64,000 nt of DNA from Acidobacteriota bacterium (lineage in GTDB: Bacteria > Acidobacteriota > Thermoanaerobaculia > Multivoradales > JAGPDF01): NCBI GenBank assembly GCA_014584695.1, contig JACTMI010000020.1, positions 186,001 through 250,000 of the forward strand. The letters run 5' to 3'. A program made the position numbers and the translations under genes. Below are positions 26,496 through 34,996 of this stretch, piece by piece. A model generated the notes under the pieces. That model searched no databases. It saw only the letters and a program-made list of their open reading frames with translations, and was not told the DNA's origin. Position 1 is the stretch's first letter, and each line of letters begins with the position of its first letter.

Positions 26496-27878
26496 ATGAG
26501 CGAACGACCGCGGGCTCTGCTGACGTGGCTGCTGATCGCCCTCGTCGCCGCGTCCTGCGAGCGCCAGGGTGCCGAAGATCGGCCTCAGCCGAACGTCTAT
26601 CTTCTCGTCGTCGACGCGCTTCGAGCCGACCATGTGAGCGCTCATGGCTACCGCCGCGACACCACACCTTGCCTCGATCGGCTGGCGGCCGAGGGAGTGC
26701 TGTTCGAGCGGGCTCGGAGTGCGTCGAACTACACTCGGAGCTCCGTTCCCTCGCTGTTCACAGGTTTCCAGCCCTCAGTTCACGGCGTTGTCGAGCCATC
26801 CGATCGACTTCACGACGGTTTCGAGACCCTAGCCGAGTACTTCTCGGCCGCCGGATATGCTACGGCAGCATGGGCTCCGAATCCCTCGTTGGAACGACGC
26901 CTGAACTTCGGCCAGGGATTCGAGCACTACGACGACCAGGTTCTTGATCCGGAGGCAGAGGAGGAATGGCTCCAGTTTGAGACTGTCCGGAGAATCAACA
27001 GCCGCGCGCTACGGTTCGCGGAGGAAGCGAATCGACGCCCACTGTTCCTTTACCTGCATTACCGCGACGTACATGGGCCCTACCTCCCTCCCCCCGAGTA
27101 CCGCAACCTGTTCTGGAACGAACGGGAGATAGGCCAGGTGGAAATGCGCGCGCTGACTCCGGCGGAGCTCGAAGTTATGCCGACCTACCTCCGTCTCGAG
27201 TCCGGCCCGCAAGTCCGGGAGTACTACGTCTCGCAGTACGACGCGGAGATTCGCTACACCGACGACGAGATCTGTGGTCTTCTCTCTGAACTCGAGCGGC
27301 GCGGCCTGCTTCAGAACTCCCTCATCGTTGTAACGTCTGACCATGGCGAGGCGTTTCTGGAGCACGGCAGGTGGAACCACGGCAATGAGCTGTTCGAGGA
27401 GGAGATTCGCGTACCGCTGGTACTCGCCGGATCTGTCCTGGGGGCGCGCGCTGGCGTCAGGCTGGCGACGCCCGCTCAAGGTGTGGACGTCATGCCGACG
27501 ATACTCGAACTGGCTGGCTTGAGAGTTCGTAGACAGTTGCAGGGGATCAGCCTTGTGCCGCTGCTCGAAGGTGGCACTCTCCCTGCTCGAACGGTCTTTG
27601 CGGAGGGCAAGAAGTCGATACGACTGGCTGCCATTTACGGAGAGTACAAGCTGCTCCGGAATGCCAGGACGGGAGCCTGGGCACTGTACGACCTTGCAGC
27701 GGACCCAGGAGAAATCGAGGACCTGTTCGAGGAATCTCACCCTCGGGCGCGGTATCTTGGGGGCGAGCTGGGGCGCTATCGTCGCCAGGCCGCAGAACTT
27801 GCCCGGAGCTTTCCGGTACGAAAGATCCCGTCCACTCCCAAGCTCGAGCAGGATCTGAAGGCACTGGGCTACCTGTGA
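26496..27878 (+). CDS. Sulfatase-superfamily lipoprotein A (Thr in the nucleophile position)
   Basis: The product has 460 residues from the ATG at 26496, which has GAGGG just upstream. The N-terminus is a likely lipoprotein signal (ALLTWLLIALVAASC). The alkaline phosphatase/sulfatase fold follows: metal-site VVDALRADHVS, nucleophile region YTRSSVPSLFTGFQPSVHGV with Thr80, LYLHYRDVHGPY, and metal-site VTSDHGEAFLEHG. The formylglycine motif C/S-x-P-x-R of true sulfatases is missing; Thr80 lines up with the Thr nucleophile of phosphodiesterase-type relatives. The chain ends DLKALGYL. The stop overlaps the next gene as GTGA. It is probably an envelope phosphodiesterase or phospho-group transferase; sulfatase activity is less likely. 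Confidence 0.82.
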   Translation: MSERPRALLTWLLIALVAASCERQGAEDRPQPNVYLLVVDALRADHVSAHGYRRDTTPCLDRLAAEGVLFERARSASNYTRSSVPSLFTGFQPSVHGVVEPSDRLHDGFETLAEYFSAAGYATAAWAPNPSLERRLNFGQGFEHYDDQVLDPEAEEEWLQFETVRRINSRALRFAEEANRRPLFLYLHYRDVHGPYLPPPEYRNLFWNEREIGQVEMRALTPAELEVMPTYLRLESGPQVREYYVSQYDAEIRYTDDEICGLLSELERRGLLQNSLIVVTSDHGEAFLEHGRWNHGNELFEEEIRVPLVLAGSVLGARAGVRLATPAQGVDVMPTILELAGLRVRRQLQGISLVPLLEGGTLPARTVFAEGKKSIRLAAIYGEYKLLRNARTGAWALYDLAADPGEIEDLFEESHPRARYLGGELGRYRRQAAELARSFPVRKIPSTPKLEQDLKALGYL

Positions 27879-29386
27879 AGAGACAGGAACGGAGCGCACC
27901 TCCAGGCCGACAGCACCTGGGACGCATCCCGAAGGAGGTCGAGGTCGCCGGGCCAAGCGATCGGCGATGCCGTTGGAGACATAGAAGCGCCACCGATCGG
28001 TCGGCGCTGGTGGTCTTCCTGGTGGCAGCTGCCCTGTCGACCATGACGTGCTTGCGGCCAAGCCCTTTGAGGCCGGACATCGTGTGGATTGTCGTTGACA
28101 CCCTGCGAGCGGACCATCTGGAATGGTATGGCTACCACCGAAGCACGTCACCGTCCCTCGCCGGGATGATTTCCGATGGGGCACTGTTCGAGCGGGCCTT
28201 CTCCCCGCAGCCCGAGACCACTCCGGCGATCGCCTCGATGTTCACGGGTCTCTACCCACCGAAGCATGGTGTGACCGCGTTATACCTGAAGCTCCACGAG
28301 GACAACATAACCCTGGCTGAGCGATTGGCGACGGTTGGCTACGAGACAGCGGCGTTCGTCTCGAGCTTCGTGATGATCCGCGATTTCTGCGGCCTCGACC
28401 AGGGATTCTCGATCTACGACGACTTCGTCCAGGAACGTGAGGCATTCAGGGATAACTTCGAGAGACGCGCTGAGGGCACGATCGACCTGGCGACGAAATG
28501 GGTTGAAGGCCGCGACGGCGCCAAGCCCATGTTCCTCTTCGTCCACTTGATCGACCCGCACGGCCCCTACACTCCACCAGGAGACTGGGCGGCACGCTTC
28601 CATTCCGATGAGACGCTTCCGGTTCGAGGAACGATTCCCGCCTATCAGAGGATTCCGGGCGAGACGAATCTAAACCGGTACCGCGACCTTTACGACGGCG
28701 AGGTTGCCTACGCAATGCATGAAGTCGGGCGCTTGCTGGAGCAGCTGAGGGCGCGGCGGCTGCTCGACGCGGCCATGGTCGTGATCACTTCCGACCACGG
28801 CGAGAGCCTCGGCGAGAGGGGCCTCTACTTCCGTCACGGCGACGATGTCTTTCAAGAGAACGTCCATGTCCCATTGCTCGTGAAGCTCCCATCTCGGCTC
28901 GGAGCGCGTCGCGGGATCCTTCACTCAAGTCCGGTCAGTCACGTCGACCTGTTGCCGACTGTGCTTGACCTGCTGCAGCTCGATGTCGGAGAACAGCTCG
29001 ATGGGCAAAGCCTGCTCCCGTCCTTGCTCGGCCGAGGGCACGATCGAGGTCCGGTGTCGATGTGGGCGCGTCCACGAGGCGAAGTCAGCTTTGCCGAGGC
29101 CACCGGGAACGCGAAGCTGATGCTTCGTACTTACGCCTCCGGGCAGCGCCAGTTCGCCAGGTACGAGCTCGAGGGCGACGCCGCGGAGGCCGAACCGCTG
29201 GCACTCTCGACCGAAGAGGCAGCGCGTCTGGCCCAACGGCTGGATGCGTGGCTGGCGAACGAGCCGAGATTTCGGGTCGAGGGGAACATCCTTCACGAAT
29301 CTAAACGACAGGAATTCGTACGAGGCCGTCTTCGCCAGCAGGAGGACGAAGACCTCGATCGGTTGCGCAGTCTTGGCTACTTGTGA
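27875..29386 (+). CDS. Sulfatase-superfamily lipoprotein B (Thr in the nucleophile position)
   Basis: The product has 503 residues from the GTG in the GTGA overlap. About 43 charged residues precede a hydrophobic stretch with a possible lipobox (ALVVFLVAAALSTMTC), so it is a membrane-anchored or lipidated envelope protein. Fold landmarks are IVVDTLRADHLEWYGY, ETTPAIASMFTGLYPPKHGV with Thr115 as the predicted nucleophile, FVHLIDPHGPYTPP, and ITSDHGESLGERG. The C/S-x-P-x-R motif is absent. The chain ends LDRLRSLGYL, like its three neighbours. It must be cotranscribed with protein A. Function is inferred only from fold and context. Confidence 0.82.
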   Translation: MKRQERSAPPGRQHLGRIPKEVEVAGPSDRRCRWRHRSATDRSALVVFLVAAALSTMTCLRPSPLRPDIVWIVVDTLRADHLEWYGYHRSTSPSLAGMISDGALFERAFSPQPETTPAIASMFTGLYPPKHGVTALYLKLHEDNITLAERLATVGYETAAFVSSFVMIRDFCGLDQGFSIYDDFVQEREAFRDNFERRAEGTIDLATKWVEGRDGAKPMFLFVHLIDPHGPYTPPGDWAARFHSDETLPVRGTIPAYQRIPGETNLNRYRDLYDGEVAYAMHEVGRLLEQLRARRLLDAAMVVITSDHGESLGERGLYFRHGDDVFQENVHVPLLVKLPSRLGARRGILHSSPVSHVDLLPTVLDLLQLDVGEQLDGQSLLPSLLGRGHDRGPVSMWARPRGEVSFAEATGNAKLMLRTYASGQRQFARYELEGDAAEAEPLALSTEEAARLAQRLDAWLANEPRFRVEGNILHESKRQEFVRGRLRQQEDEDLDRLRSLGYL

Positions 29387-29497
29387 GCGGCACGGCTGCG
29401 TCCACGTGGGGTCGCGTCGTCCGAAGTGCACCATGGTGCGGTGGCGGCGACAGACGCTGCGTTGGGGCAAGGCCGGGCCGGCTCCGCTTGACCAAAC

Positions 29498-29514
29498 GCC
29501 CGGGGTGCCCGGGC
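29498..29514 (-). terminator. Hairpin between the convergent sulfatase-like genes B and C
   Basis: The stem GCCCGGG / CCCGGGC has a 3-base loop and starts 5 bases past the stop of gene C. Read on the minus strand it is followed by GTTTGGTC, a weak T-rich tail. A second perfect palindrome, GCACCATGGTGC, lies at 29428-29439. Together they probably end transcripts from both sides. Confidence 0.42.
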
Positions 29515-29518
29515 CAGG

Positions 29519-30916
29519 CTATCGGAGATAGCCGAGGGCTCGGAGCCGAGCGAGATCCTCCGGGGACAGAGCAACGCCGGTGTTCGTGTCGATTCCGGCC
29601 TCGATCTGCTCCAAGCGGGCGAGGTCGACCTCGGCGAGCCTGCGAGAACGGGCGACCATTCTGTGCTTTAGCGGCGAGTTCTCCTCCCAGAGATTGACGA
29701 TCTCCCTGGGGTCATCCGCCAGGTTAAAGAATAGTTTCTCGTCCGGGAAGACCTTCACGGTCCCTGCGCGGAGCACCGAATACATGTGAACGTCACGGCG
29801 ACCGGTAACTCCACTTTCTAGCGAGGGCTCGAGATTTTGTCCCTGTGCCAGCGGAAGCGGCGGCAGGCCCAAGAGTGAAAGCAGTGTTGGAGCGACGTCA
29901 ACCATGGCTGCGAGCCCACGAACCCGGACGCTTCTGCCCCCGAGGCCCGGGACGCGCATCATCCATGGAACGCGCGCCAGCTCCTCGAAGCCCCCTTGAT
30001 CGTGAAGCACGCGGCCGTGCTCCCCGAATTCTTCTCCGTGGTCCGAGAGCACGACGAGGAGAGTGCGCTCCAGGAGTCCCAGGCGTGCTAGTTCATCAGC
30101 GAGATGACCGATCTGCTGATCGACGTAGAACACGCACCCGTCGTAGAGATCGGAAGCGAGTGCGACGTGCTCCGCCGCTGTGAGCTCGGTTACACGGACC
30201 CCGCGGCGATCCGCCGTCGCGTTGAGTTCTCTCAGAAGCTTGGTGCCGCACAGTCCGCTGTCGCAGCCGTCGTAGTCCTTCGGGCGCTCCTCGACGAACG
30301 TCCACTCGGACTCGCCAGGGCAGTCGTAGGGCAGACTCTCACCCAGCCCCGTAGAGTGCACATCGTAGGTGTGAAGGAAGAGAAAGAAGCGCTGCCTCGC
30401 GTGGTCCCTAATCCACTCGATGGCGCGGGGGAGAGTATCGCGTAGGCGGTGGCCGCGGTCATCATAGGAATCGAAGCCTCTTCCGAAGCCATATCTCGGA
30501 TTCATCCAACCAGGGTCGACGAAGGCGGCGGTCGAAAAGCCAGATCCAGCGAGTACTTCCGGCAGCGTCATGATCTGCGGCGACAGCGACCGATCGCGAT
30601 GCGGTTCGACGCCGTGCGCAGCCGGGTGGTGAGAGGTGAAGAGCGACATATGGGAGGGCAAGGTTCCGCCACCGCTGTAGTAGAAATCCTCGAACACGAC
30701 TCCGTCCCGGGCGATGGCCTCGAGAGTCGGTGTCGTCTGCCGGTGATAGCCGTAGAGCGATGTTCGGTCTGCGCGAAGCGTGTCGATGGAAATCAGAACG
30801 AGATTCCAGCCCGGGCCAACGGAGCGCGCGAAGGAATCGGACGTCTGGCGTCCGACGAGAAACCACGACACGAGAAGCGCCGTTACTGAAGCGACGAGGA
30901 GGCGTAGTGGCTTCAT
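29519..30916 (-). CDS. Sulfatase-superfamily membrane protein C (Thr in the nucleophile position)
   Basis: The product has 465 residues from the ATG at 30916 (MKPLRLLVASVTALLVSWFL); a start at 30940 would add 8 residues before the hydrophobic segment. That segment is a signal anchor. Fold landmarks are LISIDTLRADRTSLYGY, GTLPSHMSLFTSHHPAAHGV with Thr85 as the predicted nucleophile, FLFLHTYDVHSTG, and VLSDHGEEFGEHG. No C/S-x-P-x-R is present. Four cysteines near 200-225 (YDCPG, DGCDSGLCG) could make disulfides in the periplasm. The chain ends LARLRALGYLR. It is the last gene of a minus-strand series that may begin at 41533. It lies 47 bases after gene D. Confidence 0.83.
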   Translation of the reverse strand: MKPLRLLVASVTALLVSWFLVGRQTSDSFARSVGPGWNLVLISIDTLRADRTSLYGYHRQTTPTLEAIARDGVVFEDFYYSGGGTLPSHMSLFTSHHPAAHGVEPHRDRSLSPQIMTLPEVLAGSGFSTAAFVDPGWMNPRYGFGRGFDSYDDRGHRLRDTLPRAIEWIRDHARQRFFLFLHTYDVHSTGLGESLPYDCPGESEWTFVEERPKDYDGCDSGLCGTKLLRELNATADRRGVRVTELTAAEHVALASDLYDGCVFYVDQQIGHLADELARLGLLERTLLVVLSDHGEEFGEHGRVLHDQGGFEELARVPWMMRVPGLGGRSVRVRGLAAMVDVAPTLLSLLGLPPLPLAQGQNLEPSLESGVTGRRDVHMYSVLRAGTVKVFPDEKLFFNLADDPREIVNLWEENSPLKHRMVARSRRLAEVDLARLEQIEAGIDTNTGVALSPEDLARLRALGYLR

Positions 30917-30963
30917 GGCATCCCGACTACTCGTGCGCACTTCCCGTCGTCATCGGGTCATCG

Positions 30964-33363
30964 TCAAAGGTATCCGAGCGCCCGGAGAGACTCGATCTGG
31001 TCGTCGAGAAGCTCGATCCGGCTGGACCGATCCTCGCTTACCGCGAGCCTGCGCTCGAACCTCTCGAGCGAGGCGCGGCAGACTCTCGCGCCCTGAGAAT
31101 CCGCCTCGAGAACCACCTCTTCCGAGTGGTCCTGCAACGTGCGAAAGAAGTGCCAGCGTGTGGCCTCTGGGGTCTCCTTGCTCTTGACGAAAGGCTGAAT
31201 GTGAACGCAGCGCACTCCTTCGAGTAGCAGGCTACGATGCAGCCGTGACTGCTCCTCCGGACCCTCGCGGTGAGTGACGACCTCCGCGAGCTTGGCTGTT
31301 CGAAGGGGTCGCTCACTTCGCAGGTCTGGCAAGAATGAAAGGCCGTCCTTGAAGTCTCCAGCGGCAGATTCCAGACCTAGGTACTCGATGAGCGTGGGCG
31401 CTACGTCGGTCAGCGAGACGGCGCGTTCGACCGTACGCCCGCGCCAGCGCCCGTGCGGGAACTTGATGATCAGCGGCACGCGAGTCACTTCGGCGAAGAG
31501 GTTACGGCCGTGACCGTATCCGCCGTGCTCGCCAAACTCCTCGCCATGGTCGGAAAGAAGGAGAATCATGGCCTCATCGTAGAGGCCCAGGTGCCGCAGC
31601 AGATCAAGGAACTGACCGAAGGCGCGATCAGCAAAAGTAACCTCGGACTGGTAGAGGTGTTTTGCGAAGTCGAGCTCTCGAGGCGTGATGCCGGCGCGCA
31701 GATCTACCAGGGTCTTGATATAGAGGGGAGCGGCGACTCGTGGCTCGGGCTGCACCCTTCCGAAGCGCTCGAAGTCTTCTCGTCGCGGTGCGTATGGAGC
31801 ATGCGGTTCGACCGTGTGCAAGTAGCCGAAGATCGGCCGGGCGCCAGTCCAGGAGCCAATGGCCCAGTGCCTGAACAACGTGAGGAGATCCGAGGTCCTG
31901 AGTTCTGGGCCGTTGATCTGCTCGCTCACGAAGAACTCGCCGAAGCCGCGATCGATGCCGTAGGTAGGACCTGCAATCCAGCTCTGGCTGATGGCAACAG
32001 TGTCGTAGCCAGCTGATCGGAAGGTCTCCGCCACCGTGCGAGGACCGGCCGCAGGGAGCTCCTGATCGAGCTTCCAGACGCCGTGGTTGGAGGGATGGGT
32101 GCCCGTCATCATGGAGATGACTGACGGGAGCGTCCAGGAGCTTGGTGCCCATGCATTGCCGAAGATCACCGAGTCGGCGGCGAACCGGCGAATCGAGGGA
32201 GTAGTCGCGAGACCGCGAAAGGTACCGAGAATGGCATCGGCGCGCAGTGTGTCGACGAGATACACGAAGACATGAGCCGGTTGGGATCGATTCCGGTCGG
32301 CAAGAGGTGCTGTGCGAATTCTCCCGAGAGCGGGTGCAGTGAGATCGAAGCCGCAGCCCGAGCCCGTCGCTAGCCCCACATCGACTCGCAGCTCCGCGGG
32401 ATTCGGACTGTCGTTGGCAGCGTCGAAGATAAGTCGACTCTGATCCAGCCTAGCCCTGACGGTCTGCGCGTGGCGCGCCGTTCCCACAACGCTACTGGTG
32501 GCCTTGCAGCTCCCACCTCCACCTGCTACCAACAACTCGACTTCGTTGCGCGAGTGTGGCGGAAGGGGTACTCCGATCTCCCGCACGGCGTTGTTGGCGG
32601 CCCGCGGTGAAGCACCAGGCTCGTCGAGATCCTCGCCGTGCAACGAGGCGAGGGTGGCAAGAGGGGCGCCGGCGGACGTGGGAAGAATCGCCACGGCCGA
32701 GCATATGGCGCGACGCTGTCGCGCGGGTCGGCTTCTTCCCGTGTTTGACTCGAGGCTGCCCGATGTCTGGAATGCCAGCGTCGCCGCGATCAACGAGCCG
32801 GCGAGGTGATGATCGCTGACCTGGAAGCGGAGGTCATTCCAACCAGCTCCGACTTCACGCTGCAGAAGTGGACCATCATTGATTCGCAATGTCGCGCCAA
32901 TGATCGACGCCCCCGATTCCTGCGGTAAGGGTCTGCAGCGAAGATAAAGCTCATGATTGGGAAGCGAGGGTGCAGCGTAGTAGAGAACCGACTCGTCGCC
33001 CAGAGCCGTGGTGACAAACCGATCGATGCCCGCAGCGGTCGGGTCCTCTTCAGTGCGTGACCAGCCGGCGCCAGTGAGAACACTGGCGACTCGTCGATCG
33101 AAACTACTCCACGGCAGCGAAGGGTTCGGGCGGACGGGAGAATACTCGCTGAGTGAGGGGGATGCGAGCGGGATGCTAGAGACAGCTTCGCGGCAACCGA
33201 GTAGCACAACCGCACTCATCAGCACGAGGTGGAGTGAAAGCGCGGCCCCGAACCCGGGCTTTCTGGCGCTTCGCCTCGGTGACGGCGACGCCCACCGCGC
33301 CCTCGCCGAGACGTTGCACTCTGGCTCTCGCAGGTTCTGGGACTCGACTTGAAGCTCAGGCAT
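30964..33363 (-). CDS. Sulfatase-superfamily lipoprotein D with large extra N-terminal domain
   Basis: The product has 799 residues from the ATG at 33363, which follows GAGAGCGG; in-frame starts further up lack a ribosome site. After about 40 residues there is a lipobox-like stretch (LHLVLMSAVVLLGC). Residues 60-370 are an extra beta-rich region not found in A-C; it holds FVTTALGDESVLYYAAPSLP and LVAGGGGSCKATSS and may bind a glycan. The catalytic fold starts near 375 (FVYLVDTLRADAILG), with WTLPSVISMMTGTHPSNHGV giving Thr411 as the predicted nucleophile, and LLSDHGEEFGEHGGYGHG. No formylglycine motif is present. The chain ends ESLRALGYL. Function is inferred as for A-C. Confidence 0.82.
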   Translation of the reverse strand: MPELQVESQNLREPECNVSARARWASPSPRRSARKPGFGAALSLHLVLMSAVVLLGCREAVSSIPLASPSLSEYSPVRPNPSLPWSSFDRRVASVLTGAGWSRTEEDPTAAGIDRFVTTALGDESVLYYAAPSLPNHELYLRCRPLPQESGASIIGATLRINDGPLLQREVGAGWNDLRFQVSDHHLAGSLIAATLAFQTSGSLESNTGRSRPARQRRAICSAVAILPTSAGAPLATLASLHGEDLDEPGASPRAANNAVREIGVPLPPHSRNEVELLVAGGGGSCKATSSVVGTARHAQTVRARLDQSRLIFDAANDSPNPAELRVDVGLATGSGCGFDLTAPALGRIRTAPLADRNRSQPAHVFVYLVDTLRADAILGTFRGLATTPSIRRFAADSVIFGNAWAPSSWTLPSVISMMTGTHPSNHGVWKLDQELPAAGPRTVAETFRSAGYDTVAISQSWIAGPTYGIDRGFGEFFVSEQINGPELRTSDLLTLFRHWAIGSWTGARPIFGYLHTVEPHAPYAPRREDFERFGRVQPEPRVAAPLYIKTLVDLRAGITPRELDFAKHLYQSEVTFADRAFGQFLDLLRHLGLYDEAMILLLSDHGEEFGEHGGYGHGRNLFAEVTRVPLIIKFPHGRWRGRTVERAVSLTDVAPTLIEYLGLESAAGDFKDGLSFLPDLRSERPLRTAKLAEVVTHREGPEEQSRLHRSLLLEGVRCVHIQPFVKSKETPEATRWHFFRTLQDHSEEVVLEADSQGARVCRASLERFERRLAVSEDRSSRIELLDDQIESLRALGYL

Positions 33364-33492
33364 CCGCTCTCTACTCATACTTGTTATTCGCGAGACATGC
33401 TGGCCCGGCGCATCGGAAGCCAGGCGGCCCCCTGCAATCAGACGTGCCAGGATACCGCGAACGCCACAACGGGCAACCGTCGCATCCAAGAA

Positions 33493-34989
33493 TCAGCAGC
33501 GCCGAATCAGCGTCAGCCGCCAGCCGTTCTCCTTCGGTGGACTCTGCCAGACGGCCTCCGCCGTAGAGGAGGCGGTCGGCGATACGTCGTCCAGGTGCCG
33601 AGCCCAAAGCTCGAGTCGGCAAGGAGCGAGTGGTTGAGGCTGTGAACGCGAACTCCGAAGCAGCTTGTGCGCCGCGGCTTGGACCAAGAAGTACTCGGTC
33701 GCATCCAATTGGCCCGACCTGCCGAACCTCAGCTCGGGATGGATCCAGGTCAGTGGCTCCCCGCGGCGCGCAAGGTCCAGCAAGACGGCTTCTGTGGAGT
33801 GCAGAATCGGGGGGCGCCGCAACTCATTGAGTGTTCCGAGGAGTGGACCGAGCGCCGCGACGGCTGCCAGCACCGTTGCGGCGAGGCGCCAGTGCTTGGA
33901 GCCGAGCAATCGAGGAAGTTCGAAAATCGCCCAGGCGGCTAGCCAGCAGAGGCCGGGATAGGCGGCAAGCGCGTACCAGGGGAGCTTCGATACGGGGACA
34001 GAGATGGCTGCGACCCAGGCTACTGAGATCAACCAGAGCGAAAGCCGAAGGCGATAGCAGGATCGGGCCCGCAGTGCGGGCACGAATAGAGCCAGAGACG
34101 CCGCCAGTAAGAGCAGTCCGGCGAGTCCGAAGTCGGCGGAGATCGTCTCGATGTAGAAGGTGGGTCCCTGGAGGTGCGCTGCGTTCAACCCCTCCGTTAA
34201 ACGTCGAAGGACGCCCCGGCCGACCACTCTCGCCCAGACGTTCGGAATGCCAGCGAGGTGTAGAGAACAGATCCAGGCGAAGTACGAGATCCATGGTGTT
34301 ACGAGGATCAGGGTCGCGCCGAAGGCGAGCCGCGGGCGATGGGGAGAGGCTCGGCGAGATCGATGGCGCCCGAGTATCAACAGCGCGGGCACGGCAACGA
34401 ACAAGAAGGCCGGTCCGACGGCGCCTTTGGCCCAGGGGCTTGCTGCCGCTGCGATTAGCGCGAAGGAAAGCGAGGGCACGCGGCCATCCTTCAGCCAGCT
34501 TTGAGTCGTCAGCATTGCGCTGAGAAGGAGGAACAGGAGCAGAGAGTCCCCAGTGCCACTTGCGAGGCCATGGCGACCATGGACGCCAAGTGCGACCGGT
34601 AGGGAGGCCAGCAGAAGACTGCTGGCGCCACCAGCCAGTGGCCCCCATTGGATCCGTGCGAAGCGAAAGACGAGCAAGAGCGAGCCAATTCCAAAAAGCG
34701 CGGCAGGGAGACGTGCAACGGAAGTGGATGGGCCAAGCAATTGCATCGACAACATCTGGAGCCAGAAGAGGAGTGGAGGCTTCTGAATGTACGGCTCCCC
34801 ATTGACGATCAATGGGTACACACGCCCTGCAGCAGAGGATTCCAGCGCGACTCCGGCGTAGAAAGCTTCATCGCCCTCAAGGCTCCCTCGTGTCATGGCG
34901 GCGGCCACGAGTGCCACCGACCCGGCGAGAAGAGCGAGTCCCACGCTCGCATGGGGCGCGAGATTGCGGACTCTCGAAAGCCGCGACAT
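33493..34989 (-). CDS. ArnT/GT39-type integral membrane glycosyltransferase
   Basis: The product has 498 residues from the ATG at 34989. About ten hydrophobic segments run through the first 400 residues. The first periplasmic loop has GDEAFYAGVALE, carrying the acidic pair of lipid-linked-sugar transferases, and then QKPPLLFWLQMLS, the K-P-P-L motif of ArnT-like enzymes. Family members move a sugar from an undecaprenyl- or dolichyl-phosphate carrier to lipid A, protein or another glycan on the outer face of the inner membrane. The C-terminal 90 residues are soluble and end with tryptophan-rich sequence. It lies 7 bases after a second GT39-like gene and 129 bases before sulfatase-like D. Confidence 0.84.
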   Translation of the reverse strand: MSRLSRVRNLAPHASVGLALLAGSVALVAAAMTRGSLEGDEAFYAGVALESSAAGRVYPLIVNGEPYIQKPPLLFWLQMLSMQLLGPSTSVARLPAALFGIGSLLLVFRFARIQWGPLAGGASSLLLASLPVALGVHGRHGLASGTGDSLLLFLLLSAMLTTQSWLKDGRVPSLSFALIAAAASPWAKGAVGPAFLFVAVPALLILGRHRSRRASPHRPRLAFGATLILVTPWISYFAWICSLHLAGIPNVWARVVGRGVLRRLTEGLNAAHLQGPTFYIETISADFGLAGLLLLAASLALFVPALRARSCYRLRLSLWLISVAWVAAISVPVSKLPWYALAAYPGLCWLAAWAIFELPRLLGSKHWRLAATVLAAVAALGPLLGTLNELRRPPILHSTEAVLLDLARRGEPLTWIHPELRFGRSGQLDATEYFLVQAAAHKLLRSSRSQPQPLAPCRLELWARHLDDVSPTASSTAEAVWQSPPKENGWRLTLIRRC

Positions 34990-34996
34990 GAGCAGA

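Noticed and set aside
26496-33363. Calling the four superfamily proteins true sulfatases
   Set aside because: None has the C/S-x-P-x-R motif required for formylglycine formation, and no maturase gene is in the window.
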